From NCBI RefSeq assembly GCF_011761355.1, contig NZ_JAASRW010000006.1, positions 533,371 to 597,370 of the forward strand: a DNA stretch of 64,000 nucleotides, given 5' to 3'. The notes beneath the pieces are model-generated. The model was not told where the DNA came from. It saw nothing but the letters and a program-made list of their open reading frames with translations, and made no database searches. Below, one piece after another: positions 53,092 to 61,980 of this stretch (its first letter is position 1; every line of letters starts with the position of its first letter). The DNA comes from Paenibacillus lupini. Its GTDB lineage: Bacteria; Bacillota; Bacilli; Paenibacillales; Paenibacillaceae. The position numbers and the translations under genes are program-made.

Positions 53092-53106
53092 TTAAGATTA
53101 TCTTAA
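53092..53106. promoter_or_regulatory. 15-bp inverted repeat TTAAGAT-T-ATCTTAA
   Basis: A perfect 7-1-7 inverted repeat in the AT-rich 367-bp gap between the isomerase gene and the 75-residue gene. It is 121 bp upstream of the latter's start, a plausible operator distance. Regulator unknown. Confidence 0.35.
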
Positions 53107-53226
53107 TCTTTATCCATTAGAATAGGATCAAACAGTAAGCTAAATATTATTCAGACGAAACTTTCTGCTTGTTTGATTCGTATAAATGATATCAAAGCCT
53201 ATTAATGGAATGGAGGCATTCTCTAT

Positions 53227-53454
53227 ATGAAAACAATGATTTTATTTAATAATCGTACAATTCCCGTTTACTTAACCGATACAAATAAAAAAGCAATCGA
53301 GAAGTTATCCGACGTGCTGAACCGCAAACTTACAACAGGCAAAAATGCCTTGAAAAATTGCATCAAATCTTTAATTAGCGTAGAGATTGTCGGCAGTGAA
53401 GCGACGCTCCATTCGTTATATGAGAAAGACAGTCTTACGATCTCCTTGTATTAA
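53227..53454 (+). CDS. small protein of unknown function
   Basis: A 75-residue protein with no membrane segment or recognisable domain. It opens MKTMILFNNRTIPVYLTDTN and is Lys-rich; composition fits a soluble alpha/beta protein. The ATG is preceded by GGAGGC. It ends at a bidirectional terminator 32 bp later. No family recognised. Confidence 0.6.
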   Translation: MKTMILFNNRTIPVYLTDTNKKAIEKLSDVLNRKLTTGKNALKNCIKSLISVEIVGSEATLHSLYEKDSLTISLY

Positions 53455-53485
53455 GAACAACGAAAGATAACATAGCTTAACGATA

Positions 53486-53522
53486 AAAAAGGAAGAAGCA
53501 GCCCACCTGCTTCTTCCTTTTT
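53486..53522. terminator. bidirectional terminator
   Basis: AAAAAGGAAGAAGCAG pairs with CTGCTTCTTCCTTTTT (16 bp, loop CCCAC). It separates the convergent genes at 53454 and 53524. Confidence 0.88.
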
Positions 53523-53523
53523 G

Positions 53524-54207
53524 TTATTTTGTAGTCGTTTGCTGCTCGTCTGCTGGCTGCTGGCCATCGTGAGCTCCGCCATTTTGGAACTGCCCACGGC
53601 CGCCGCCGCCAAATCCTCCGCCAAAGCCGCCAATCCGAATGGATTCAGCTTCCTGCGTATCATCTTTCAGCTGCACAGTAATAATGTCATCTGCCTTTAA
53701 GTCCGCAAGTGTCTTATCGGTTTCGGTCATTTTACCGTCTGCAAAGGTTGCCGATATGATCTTCGTTGAGTCAGTTACCGTAATATCCATCGTTTCATCC
53801 GAGAACATATTCTCCATGTTCCTCTGACGATCGCCAGAAGGAGCTTGTCCATTCCCAGAAGCTGCTCCAGCATCGCCAGCAGAAACATTTCCTGTGTCGG
53901 CAGCATTACCAGCTGGTGCATCACCTTGCGGAGGTGCACCATTACCGCCCATTCCGCCTCCCTCAGGACGTTCGAAAGAAGATTTATAAATCGTAATCGT
54001 CTGTCCGTTTATCGCTTTGATCTTCCCGATGGTTCCCATCATTGCTCTGCCTTGCCCTTGACCTTGTTGAGAACCTTGCTGCTGGTCTTGCTGTACAGCT
54101 TGACCACTAGCCGTCGTATTTGTCGTTGTATCTTCCGATTTGGAGCCGCAGCCTGTCAAGGCTACCGCGATTACGACACCACTTAATGTGATTTTCCATT
54201 TGTTCAT
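53524..54207 (-). CDS. lipoprotein with Gly/Gln-rich low-complexity tail
   Basis: A 227-residue lipoprotein with lipobox VALTGC. After a Thr/Gln-rich linker comes a small beta-rich region (TIGKIKAINGQTITIYKS; VTDSTKIISATFADGKM; DDIITVQLK), then a C-terminal Gly-rich tail (GGFGGGFGGGGRG). Related small lipoproteins are widespread in Paenibacillus but uncharacterised. ATG 54207 opens the signal peptide; the longer frame to 54255 does not begin with one. Confidence 0.72.
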   Translation of the reverse strand: MNKWKITLSGVVIAVALTGCGSKSEDTTTNTTASGQAVQQDQQQGSQQGQGQGRAMMGTIGKIKAINGQTITIYKSSFERPEGGGMGGNGAPPQGDAPAGNAADTGNVSAGDAGAASGNGQAPSGDRQRNMENMFSDETMDITVTDSTKIISATFADGKMTETDKTLADLKADDIITVQLKDDTQEAESIRIGGFGGGFGGGGRGQFQNGGAHDGQQPADEQQTTTK

Positions 54208-54282
54208 CTCACGTGTTCCTCTCTGTCCCATTTTGATTGCATTGTAGCAGATCAATATGAACGTGAAATGAACGGTTGTCCT

Positions 54283-56760
54283 TTAAATAAACAGGTTAAT
54301 ACCGGATTGATCCGCCTTGCCGAGGTAATAGCCTACACCTGCAATTTTGACGCCATCAATCAATTCTTCCTTCTGAATACCCATCAGATCCATCGACATC
54401 TGGCAGGCAACAACTTCAACACCTTGCGAGATAGCCGTCTCAATAAGCTCTTCAAGAGATGAGACATTATTACTGCTCATCACTCCGCGAATCATCTTAG
54501 CACCCATGCCCATCATATTCATCTTAGATAAGCTTAGCTTCCGGCTGCCTCGTGGCATCATCATGCCAAACATACGGCCAATCAGGTTTTTCGATACTGG
54601 AATCTTCTCCGGTCTGCGGATAACGTTAAGTCCCCAGAACGTAAAGAACATCGTTACTTTTTTACCGCTGGATGCAGCACCATTCGCAATAATAAACGAT
54701 GCAATTGCTTTGTCCAGATCTCCGCTGAACACAATCATTGTGCTGTTGTCTGGTCCTTGAACCACGGCTTGATTGGCCTCAGAAGCAATCTCTGAATCAC
54801 CTTTCCGAACAAATGCTTCAATCGTGCCGTCCTGATGCTTGGTCAGTTTCTCCACTCGATTATGGGTCATTCCTGCCCAAGCTTGGATATCTTCATAAAA
54901 GCCCGGATCCGTCGCTGTTACTTTCAGCACATCATCTGCCTTAAGCCCATCGATCTGCTGTTTAACTTGAATAAGGGGTCCTGGGCAGCATAATCCGCAG
55001 GCATCCAAAGTCGCATCTGCTTGCAGTATACCTGCAGCTGTTTCTTTCAACCCTTCAGTAACTGTCTTCACGGCCGCTGCGTGTACGGGAGGCTGTTCAT
55101 TTTTCTTTGGCGTATATTGAGTCAGAAGGTATGTTTTATAACCACCGGTGAGGTTTCTTACTTTAAATCCGTTCTGACGTAAAATACGTGAAGCCGTATA
55201 GCCCCGCAGGCCAACCTGGCAATATACCCAGATCTCTTTGTTTCGGTCCAGTTCATCCAGTCGGCCGCGAAGTTCGTCTACAGGAATAAGAATCGAACCC
55301 GGAATATGTCCGTTATCATGCTCCATCTTAGACCTGACATCAACTAGAATGGCGTTTTGCTCATCTCTCGATGTTAATTGCTCCGTAACGAATACATCCG
55401 TCAGCCCGGATAAAATATTTTCAGCCGTATAGCCTGCCATATTAACCGGATCCTTTGCTGAGGAGAATGGAGGTGCATAAGCAAGCTCAAGCTCCGTTAA
55501 GTCTGTAACTGTCCCTTTTAATCGCATAACGGTCGAAATCGTGTCCATCCGTTTATCTACACCATCACGCCCTACCGCTTGTGCACCTAGAATCCGCCCT
55601 TCATCATTAAACAACAGCTTCAGCGTCATCGGCACTGCACCTGGATAATAACCGGCATGTGAATTCGGATGCACGTAAGTCACCTGATACGGAATACCTT
55701 GCGCCCGCAGCGTTTTCTCATTATTGCCTGTCGCTGCTCCTGTAAGGCCAAACACCTTAATGATTGAAGTACCTTGTGTACCTTTGAAGGTAGTTGGCAA
55801 ACCCGCAACATTGTCTGCAGCAATCCGACCCTGCTTATTTGCCGGTCCTGCAAGTGGAATCGCAGTCTGTCTTCCGTTTACGAAATCCGTTACTTCCACC
55901 GCATCGCCTACTGCATAGATGTTGGGTAGATTAGTTTCCATCCGGTCATTAACAACAATATGCCCACGGCTGCCAAAGGCAAGACCACTTCCTTGCACGA
56001 ATGCTGTATCCGGCGTTACGCCAATAGCCGAAATAACAAGCTCTGTCTGCACTACCATTCCAGAAGACAGACGGACTTCCACACGATTATGCTCTAACGT
56101 GCTGAATGACAACACTTGCTGCTTGAACAAAAGCTTCACACCGTTATCTTCTAATTCCTTCGCCATCATACCTGACATCTCTCCATCAAATGAAGACAGA
56201 ATCTGATCACCGGATTGAACTAGCGTAACCTCAAGTCCAAGCTCCTTCAGATTTTCCGCCATCTCGATGCCGATAAAGCCGCCGCCAATCACGACAGCAG
56301 ATTTGGTGTCCGACTGAGTAACTTTTTCCTTAATCCGATCCGTATCTGCCAGGTTGCGAAGCGACAGAATAGAAGTATGGTCCGCACCTGGTACATTCGG
56401 ACGAATTGGCTTTGCTCCAGGTGACAAGATCATTTGATCATAGCTTTCTTCATATTGCTCACCGCTTGCGAGGTTACGTACTGTCACCGTGTTTGCTGCA
56501 GGGTTAATGGCTACAACTTCACTTTGTGTCCGAATATCAATATTGAAACGTTTGAACATTGCTTCAGGTGTTTGAACAAGAAGCTTGCTGCGTTCCTTGA
56601 TCGAACCGCCGATATAATATGGCAGGCCGCAGTTCGCAAACGAAATATAGTCATTACGTTCAAACATAACAATATGCGCCTCTTCATCGAGTCTGCGCAG
56701 CCTTGCTGCTGCGGAAGCTCCGCCAGCAACTCCCCCGACAATAATCACTTTTTTACTCAT
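54283..56760 (-). CDS. four-module CoA-disulfide reductase/rhodanese/TusA/DsrE-like fusion
   Basis: An 825-residue fusion. Modules in order: pyridine-nucleotide-disulfide oxidoreductase (1-450; VGGVAGGASAAARLRRL FAD motif, catalytic Cys44 in FANCGLP, GGGFIGIEMAENL); rhodanese (about 465-555; active Cys in WVYCQVGLRGY); TusA-like (about 590-660; CGLCCPGPL); and DsrE/F-like (about 690-825; EVVACQMSMDLMG). It fits CoA-disulfide or sulfane-sulfur reduction. It shares the ArsR promoter region at 57124 and is probably controlled by ArsR. Confidence 0.88.
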   Translation of the reverse strand: MSKKVIIVGGVAGGASAAARLRRLDEEAHIVMFERNDYISFANCGLPYYIGGSIKERSKLLVQTPEAMFKRFNIDIRTQSEVVAINPAANTVTVRNLASGEQYEESYDQMILSPGAKPIRPNVPGADHTSILSLRNLADTDRIKEKVTQSDTKSAVVIGGGFIGIEMAENLKELGLEVTLVQSGDQILSSFDGEMSGMMAKELEDNGVKLLFKQQVLSFSTLEHNRVEVRLSSGMVVQTELVISAIGVTPDTAFVQGSGLAFGSRGHIVVNDRMETNLPNIYAVGDAVEVTDFVNGRQTAIPLAGPANKQGRIAADNVAGLPTTFKGTQGTSIIKVFGLTGAATGNNEKTLRAQGIPYQVTYVHPNSHAGYYPGAVPMTLKLLFNDEGRILGAQAVGRDGVDKRMDTISTVMRLKGTVTDLTELELAYAPPFSSAKDPVNMAGYTAENILSGLTDVFVTEQLTSRDEQNAILVDVRSKMEHDNGHIPGSILIPVDELRGRLDELDRNKEIWVYCQVGLRGYTASRILRQNGFKVRNLTGGYKTYLLTQYTPKKNEQPPVHAAAVKTVTEGLKETAAGILQADATLDACGLCCPGPLIQVKQQIDGLKADDVLKVTATDPGFYEDIQAWAGMTHNRVEKLTKHQDGTIEAFVRKGDSEIASEANQAVVQGPDNSTMIVFSGDLDKAIASFIIANGAASSGKKVTMFFTFWGLNVIRRPEKIPVSKNLIGRMFGMMMPRGSRKLSLSKMNMMGMGAKMIRGVMSSNNVSSLEELIETAISQGVEVVACQMSMDLMGIQKEELIDGVKIAGVGYYLGKADQSGINLFI

Positions 56761-56802
56761 GTTGTTGTATGCCTCCTGATGTATGGTGCGTCTTTTATAA
56801 AA

Positions 56803-57093
56803 TTAAGCCTCTCCGTCGCTGAACATCGCTTGGATCAATCTCGCGACCTTTGGAGAAGCGATTGTATAATGCATTTCCAGCCCGCTTCGCTCTGTCGCTA
56901 CAATGCCGGCGCTTCTCAGCTTCTGCAGATGCTGCGATACCGTCGACTGCGGCAGATCAAGACAATCCTGCATGAACGAAACATTGCAGCGGCCCTTCTG
57001 GAGCAGCCCTTTTACAATACATAGCCGTACAGGATGCGCTAATGCCTTCAGCATCTCAGCGGCATCATCATACGCTTTAAAGTTGTTATCCAT
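56803..57093 (-). CDS. ArsR/SmtB-family transcriptional repressor
   Basis: A 96-residue winged-helix regulator. The helix-turn-helix is LDLPQSTVSQHLQKLRSAGIV; the conserved start is ALAHPVRL. It has Cys in RLCIVKG, RCNVSF and DCLDL, which could sense thiols or metals in the style of sulfur-sensing SqrR/BigR regulators, consistent with the downstream disulfide-reductase fusion. ATG 57093 follows GAGGTGGGGG; GTG 57102 is less likely. Confidence 0.85.
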   Translation of the reverse strand: MDNNFKAYDDAAEMLKALAHPVRLCIVKGLLQKGRCNVSFMQDCLDLPQSTVSQHLQKLRSAGIVATERSGLEMHYTIASPKVARLIQAMFSDGEA

Positions 57094-57123
57094 TTCCCCC
57101 ACCTCAATCTCTCCAGTATATCA

Positions 57124-57147
57124 TTATATCGTAATATTACGATATAA
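57124..57147 (-). promoter_or_regulatory. 24-bp perfect palindrome, ArsR operator candidate
   Basis: TTATATCGTAAT is followed by its exact reverse complement, a 24-bp perfect palindrome 31 bp upstream of the arsR-like ATG. It spans the likely core promoter (TATACT at 57115-57120 on the minus strand). Autoregulation and control of the downstream reductase fusion are inferred. Confidence 0.7.
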
Positions 57148-57182
57148 CGATGATAAAGACAAGCCACTCCTAAAAACAAAAA

Positions 57183-57204
57183 AAGGACCTGCATCCAGGT
57201 CCTT
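57183..57204 (-). terminator. MFS terminator
   Basis: AAGGACCTG pairs with CAGGTCCTT, loop GATG on the minus strand, with a seven-T run. It isolates the MFS gene from the arsR operon downstream. Confidence 0.82.
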
Positions 57205-57217
57205 CCCTCTATAAGCG

Positions 57218-58450
57218 TCAGCTTGGCGCTTGCTCTTGATTTAATGCTTTCCTGTTTCCGTACAAGAACATCGCTGTCCCGATCCAGCCGCATATCGAAG
57301 CGATCACAAGCAGCATCGATAGCGATACACTATCCGATAAACCTGCGCCTAACAGCGGCCCTAATGTTCCGCGTACACCAAACAACATCAGATGCACACC
57401 AAATACCGTTGCTTCTCTTCCTGGTGCAAGCTTGGATACAAAAGCAAGAATACCAATATCCCAAATGGCTTCCCCTACACCTTGAATCCCATTGCCCACA
57501 ATAACTGCAGTATAGGTTCCCCATACACCATATAACATAGGAACGATCGCATAAGCGCTAATCCCGCATACCAAGACATGCTTGATATCTATTCGATCAA
57601 TTAACCGCCCAGCAATTAAGTACGTAAGCAGCAAGCCGGCAAAATAAGAAATACGGGCATAGCCGATTTGTAAGTTGCTCAGCTCCAGCACCTGCACCTG
57701 AATAATCTGGTAAAGCGGATTAGACAGCATATTGCCAAAGCCAGCAAATGTCGTAGCTGCAAGGAATACGGCGAGCTTACGATTCCCTGATACGAGTACC
57801 CACTGATCTCTCAGCGAGAATTTAGCTGCTGTCCTAGATGGTACAGACATGAGCTGCTTTGGAAGCCGAAGCGAGTTAAATAAAATAACAGAAGCTGTAC
57901 CAAAGATCGCGGCTGTAATAAGTGGACCAGATGGTCCTGCTCCGTCAGCCCAAATGCCAACAATATAAGCAAGAGGAATCATTAATGCACCACTTGCTAC
58001 TCGGACATATCCCATAAGACGGCCTCTGACATCAGCTGGATACATCCGGGCTACAAGCGAGGCGTAAGCCGGGGCTTGGATTCCCATTAATATTTGGAAG
58101 ACCAGTGCAGTAGCCACATACACGGAAGGAAATGCAAACAAGGCTGGAAAGATGATCAACATCCTGCCGATTACATTCGGAATAATAACGAAAGGCTTAG
58201 GATTTCCAGTCTTCTCGATCCAGGCCGCCCAGATTGGCGAGAACAGTAATCCCACTGCTGGTGCAGCGGATAACAGCCCAACCTGCAGGTTGCTGGCTCC
58301 TTCTTGAATAGCAAACGGCATAAAAAATTGATTCAATACTACGTTAAAAATACTAAATAATAAGGTCGCGCTAAAATCAATTCTTGCATTAAACCAGACA
58401 CGCGGCATCATTTGCATGCCGAGCTTATACACACTGCCCTTCGTTTCCAT
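57218..58450 (-). CDS. major facilitator superfamily transporter
   Basis: A 410-residue protein with 12 helices. The MFS-type features include GLLFSPIWAAWIEKTG, the DxxGR-like RMYPADVRGRLMGYVR in the central region, and AGRLIDRIDIKH in the second half. Substrate unknown. ATG 58450 lies 10 nt after AAAGGA; the longer GTG frame to 58474 has no site. It ends at the terminator 57183-57204 and is separately transcribed. Confidence 0.82.
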   Translation of the reverse strand: METKGSVYKLGMQMMPRVWFNARIDFSATLLFSIFNVVLNQFFMPFAIQEGASNLQVGLLSAAPAVGLLFSPIWAAWIEKTGNPKPFVIIPNVIGRMLIIFPALFAFPSVYVATALVFQILMGIQAPAYASLVARMYPADVRGRLMGYVRVASGALMIPLAYIVGIWADGAGPSGPLITAAIFGTASVILFNSLRLPKQLMSVPSRTAAKFSLRDQWVLVSGNRKLAVFLAATTFAGFGNMLSNPLYQIIQVQVLELSNLQIGYARISYFAGLLLTYLIAGRLIDRIDIKHVLVCGISAYAIVPMLYGVWGTYTAVIVGNGIQGVGEAIWDIGILAFVSKLAPGREATVFGVHLMLFGVRGTLGPLLGAGLSDSVSLSMLLVIASICGWIGTAMFLYGNRKALNQEQAPS

Positions 58451-58544
58451 CTCGCTGCAATCCTTTCGCTCCACTGACCGTTTCTATATTTTTAAGACAT
58501 ACCCATTAGATCAGAGATTATTGCAAAGCGCAACAATAAAAAAA

Positions 58545-58561
58545 CGGTCCTTATCGGACCG
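58545..58561 (-). terminator. terminator of the Met/His-rich membrane protein gene
   Basis: CGGTCC and GGACCG with a TTATC loop are followed by seven T on the minus strand. Confidence 0.8.
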
Positions 58562-58575
58562 AACGCTGCTACCTG

Positions 58576-58917
58576 TTACATCACCAATAGCAATAAACCA
58601 AAACAGGCGATGGATGTACCCGTATAGCCCCAAGCTGCCGCGAGACTGCAATCCCGGAGTTTCCATATTCGGATCAGGTAGACCACCGTAAAACCAATGG
58701 AAATGATCATGATTCCCATCATGATGCCGTCCATGAAGGGATCATTCATCATCCCGCTCATCCCGCCGCCGCTATGATGCATATTGGACCATTCCAATGC
58801 ACTTACACCACCTGTCAGAAGAAGTGGAATAAGCAAATGAATGCCATGTACGACAATTGGAAATAACATGCCGCCAATAGAGAGAAGAGAGCTGCGCGGC
58901 AATCGTTTATTGGACAC
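58576..58917 (-). CDS. small Met/His-rich membrane protein
   Basis: A 113-residue protein with about three helices (about 16-34, 60-80, 93-113). Between the first two is MHHSGGGMSGMMNDPFMDG, a Met/His cluster of the type used to bind copper. Family not recognised. GTG 58917 lies 6 nt after GAGGTGA; TTG 58923 is too close. Confidence 0.6.
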   Translation of the reverse strand: MSNKRLPRSSLLSIGGMLFPIVVHGIHLLIPLLLTGGVSALEWSNMHHSGGGMSGMMNDPFMDGIMMGIMIISIGFTVVYLIRIWKLRDCSLAAAWGYTGTSIACFGLLLLVM

Positions 58918-59019
58918 GAGCAATCACCTCCATTTCTGTAGCACTACTCCAGTATATGGCGCATTAAGACAGAGATTCGCAATATTTTCTTAAGAATGAC
59001 GGTGTACAGGCACAAAAAA

Positions 59020-59043
59020 AGAAGCAAACATTTGTCTGCTTCT
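59020..59043 (-). terminator. terminator of the uronate-isomerase-like gene
   Basis: AGAAGCA pairs with TGCTTCT around CAAACATTTG, with a T-run on the minus strand. Confidence 0.7.
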
Positions 59044-59051
59044 CCATTAGC

Positions 59052-60332
59052 TTATTCCGGTTGTTCCTTACCGAGGAAGCGCCAGAAATTCCGGTTGAAC
59101 AAATCATCCAGATCTCTTTTGATTTCATCCTCCGTAACTTTCCATCCACTGTTATACAGCCGCTCATACTTCGAAGCCAGTACTTGTCCGATGATACGGC
59201 GCGAATGCTCCCATTTGTAAATCAGCTGTTCAAACACTCTGCAGTCCGAATGCTGAGGAATAACGGATGTACCAAGCAACTCCAAACGGAACTTTGTCAT
59301 TTCCTCCACCATCGATTCAATATGGAGGAACCACCAGCAGCCAAACACCATCAAATTGCGGAATTTCCGTGCAAGCACAGTCAGCTCATGTTGGTTACTG
59401 CGAGCAAGCATAGTGATCAGGAACTTCTGTGTCGGATATGTTCTGCATAAAGCTTCAACTGCCGAGACATCTGAATCCATGCTCATATCTCCCGCCAAGC
59501 GAAGCTCGGGATTAACACGACGACGAACACCAATCATTAGGGCAAATGGAATACCATGCTTTTGGCAGACCGGTACCATTGCTTCGTCAATCATTCGGGT
59601 GCGGTGATCTTCCGCTGGATATACGAAATCACCAGGCATCGATACAGCCAAATATAAAGCATCTATTCGTACAATCCACTCCGAGAGGAAACGGCGTACT
59701 TCTTCCTTCGTCTGCTCCGTCCATTCTACTGAAGCCTCATAGCCAAGCGAACGCAGATGTTCAACAGCATTAGGCCAATCATTAAGCAAGGAGTCTACAC
59801 GCAAAGCTGCTGAGAATCGGGAGTCGGTATTCCCTTCGCGGTTCAGCCATACTTCACGTTCTACCGCATCAAATGGATCATTTGTCATGACAACATGCTT
59901 CACATTCGAAATACGTAGTACTTCATCTACCTGCTGGGCAGTCGTACGATTAGCGAGCACTTCACGATATTCATTCAAATTGCGCGAAGAAACATCAAGT
60001 CCCAGACGGTGAAGAATCGTAATGAAGCCATTAGCTGCTTCACTAACTGGTGAATGCTCAATAAAGAGCTTATTCCAGATCCAATCGGCCTGTTCACGCT
60101 TCGACATTGCCCAGAATGCCTCATAGGTTTCCTCATCGCTCGACCAGCGGAACGACTCCGATATTAAATAATGATAAATTAGAAGCTCATCTATACCCCA
60201 AAGCAGCAAATCACCAAAATCAGCGGAAAATAAATGAGTATGCATATCCGTTACCGGTATTGTCATCGCGAGCTGTTCAACGATTTCTTTTACCGTAGTG
60301 ACGGAATCAATCGTCTGTTGTTCCTTAATCAT
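59052..60332 (-). CDS. uronate-isomerase-like amidohydrolase
   Basis: A 426-residue TIM-barrel amidohydrolase. DMHTHLF supplies the metal-binding His pair, and the overall layout, including LLLWGIDELLIYHYLISE and the C-terminal NRNFWRFLG, is like glucuronate isomerase (UxaC). The sequence is distant from canonical UxaC, so the substrate may differ. ATG 60332 lies 8 nt after AGGAGG. It diverges from the AraC gene, which may regulate it. Confidence 0.72.
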   Translation of the reverse strand: MIKEQQTIDSVTTVKEIVEQLAMTIPVTDMHTHLFSADFGDLLLWGIDELLIYHYLISESFRWSSDEETYEAFWAMSKREQADWIWNKLFIEHSPVSEAANGFITILHRLGLDVSSRNLNEYREVLANRTTAQQVDEVLRISNVKHVVMTNDPFDAVEREVWLNREGNTDSRFSAALRVDSLLNDWPNAVEHLRSLGYEASVEWTEQTKEEVRRFLSEWIVRIDALYLAVSMPGDFVYPAEDHRTRMIDEAMVPVCQKHGIPFALMIGVRRRVNPELRLAGDMSMDSDVSAVEALCRTYPTQKFLITMLARSNQHELTVLARKFRNLMVFGCWWFLHIESMVEEMTKFRLELLGTSVIPQHSDCRVFEQLIYKWEHSRRIIGQVLASKYERLYNSGWKVTEDEIKRDLDDLFNRNFWRFLGKEQPE

Positions 60333-60495
60333 GCGATATTCCTCCTCAGCTTGTCCTACCTTCATCGTACCACCGGAAGAAATGTACCGCTTCTATACGG
60401 TTATCGTTGATTAGTATCTCATTTATACGTGGTTGGTGTATTCAGAAGAGCGCTGTATAATGAATCTGCACCATATTCATATCTTGGAGGATCAC

Positions 60496-61365
60496 ATGAG
60501 CACTCTAGAACAACACTCGCTTCCAATTGAGGCTATGTATAATACATCCCAAATTCCTACCGACTTTCATTCCCATCTGGAATATGAAATATATTATTTC
60601 CACAGCGGAAAATGCAAGCTGTTAATCGGTGACAGCATCTATGACCTTACTCCAGGTAATCTCATCCTGATGAACGGCATGACGCTTCATTATCCATCTA
60701 TAGATAATCGTTATGAGTATTGCCGAACGGTCGTTCATTTCGATCCGGCTTTCGCTTCTGGATTATTCCATCCGCCGTTCCTCATTCCGCTGCTGCTCCC
60801 GTTCGAGCGTCAGACTAACCGCCTGATCTCGCTGCATCCGGAGGAACGTTTGCGAATCGAGCCGCTGCTCGAACGGTTATGTGAACTTCGTCAAAGTGAA
60901 GATCCTCTGTCACATGACCGGCTGATCCTATGTTTTCAAGAGCTGCTTCTGCTCATCTATGAACTATCCAATATGCCAAGCTACGGACAAGCCACTCCGC
61001 CAACTAGTGTGAAGCATCAAAATGTCCAGAAGTTAATCGCCTATATCGAGGAGCATTATCAGAATGATATTCAACTGGATGGTTTGGCTGGCTACATGCA
61101 TTTGAACAAGCATTATATCGTCAAAATTTTTAAAGAAACAACAGGCATTACCTTATTTCATTATCTATACCAACGTCGTATAAATCAGGCAAAAATGTTG
61201 TTCACGATGAATCCGAACCGATCAATTACGGAGATGGCGTTCGAGGTGGGCTTCAAATATGTTTCGCATTTCAGCCAAACGTTCAAAAAATATACCGGGC
61301 AATCGCCCGACGAATATCGCAAGGGAATTGCCCGGTCCTATAAAGATTCAGCTATTTCCCGTTAA
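60496..61365 (+). CDS. AraC-family transcriptional regulator
   Basis: A 289-residue regulator. The N-terminal cupin-like sensor (about 1-150) is seen in SHLEYEIYYFHSGKCKLLIGD; the C-terminal AraC HTH pair (about 185-285) has LAGYMHLNKHYIVKIFKE and MAFEVGFKYVSHFSQTFKKY. ATG 60496 follows TTGGAGG. Divergent from the uronate-isomerase-like gene with 163 bp between starts, so sugar-dependent activation of it is likely. Confidence 0.88.
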   Translation: MSTLEQHSLPIEAMYNTSQIPTDFHSHLEYEIYYFHSGKCKLLIGDSIYDLTPGNLILMNGMTLHYPSIDNRYEYCRTVVHFDPAFASGLFHPPFLIPLLLPFERQTNRLISLHPEERLRIEPLLERLCELRQSEDPLSHDRLILCFQELLLLIYELSNMPSYGQATPPTSVKHQNVQKLIAYIEEHYQNDIQLDGLAGYMHLNKHYIVKIFKETTGITLFHYLYQRRINQAKMLFTMNPNRSITEMAFEVGFKYVSHFSQTFKKYTGQSPDEYRKGIARSYKDSAISR

Positions 61366-61937
61366 GAACGGAATTGTTCCCGAATACCGGATAAATAAGC
61401 TTGCAGCACAACCTGGATACTCTCATCCAGATTAACCGGCAGGCCAAATCCACCGCTTCGTTCAAGAGAGGCGAAACCATGCATAAGGCTGCGGAATCCT
61501 CTTACAAGATGAATCGTATCTTCCTGCTTCATCTCGTATGCATGATGCATCACTTGTATAATAAGCTGAATCAGCTCTTCACTTACTTTTAGAAGTTCCG
61601 CATCTTCCGAATGCTGGGCAGGGAGCGTAGCTTCATATAAACCTGGATGCTCCCTTGCAAACGTAATATAGGCTCTGCCAATAGCAAAAACAGCGTCGTC
61701 ACCGGATCTCCCGGCTGCTGCCCGAAGCAGCTTATTATGCAGATTTTTTAAGCCGTATAGGGCAAGCTTTTCCTTGAGTCCGCTTAGTCCAACTACATGA
61801 TTATACAAAGAGGGGGAGCGGATACCGAGCTTTTGCGCTAAAGAGGCAAGCGTTACGGACTCCAGCCCGTTCTCATCCGCCAGCTCGGCAGCCTTCTGTA
61901 TAATGGTTGGTAAATCCAATCCTAATCGTGGTGACAT
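61362..61937 (-). CDS. TetR/AcrR-family transcriptional repressor
   Basis: A 191-residue regulator. The N-terminal HTH is SLAQKLGIRSPSLYNHVVGL; the C-terminal domain (WHG-type) has an all-helical ligand pocket. It lies 43 bp after the MBL gene and probably shares its promoter, where two matching operators lie (62730, 62755). Start ATG follows AAGGGAGA. It overlaps the AraC gene by 4 bp, convergently. Confidence 0.88.
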   Translation of the reverse strand: MSPRLGLDLPTIIQKAAELADENGLESVTLASLAQKLGIRSPSLYNHVVGLSGLKEKLALYGLKNLHNKLLRAAAGRSGDDAVFAIGRAYITFAREHPGLYEATLPAQHSEDAELLKVSEELIQLIIQVMHHAYEMKQEDTIHLVRGFRSLMHGFASLERSGGFGLPVNLDESIQVVLQAYLSGIREQFRS

Positions 61938-61980
61938 ATGTTATCTCCCTTATCTTCATTCCTGCTTTAGTCTAATTTCC

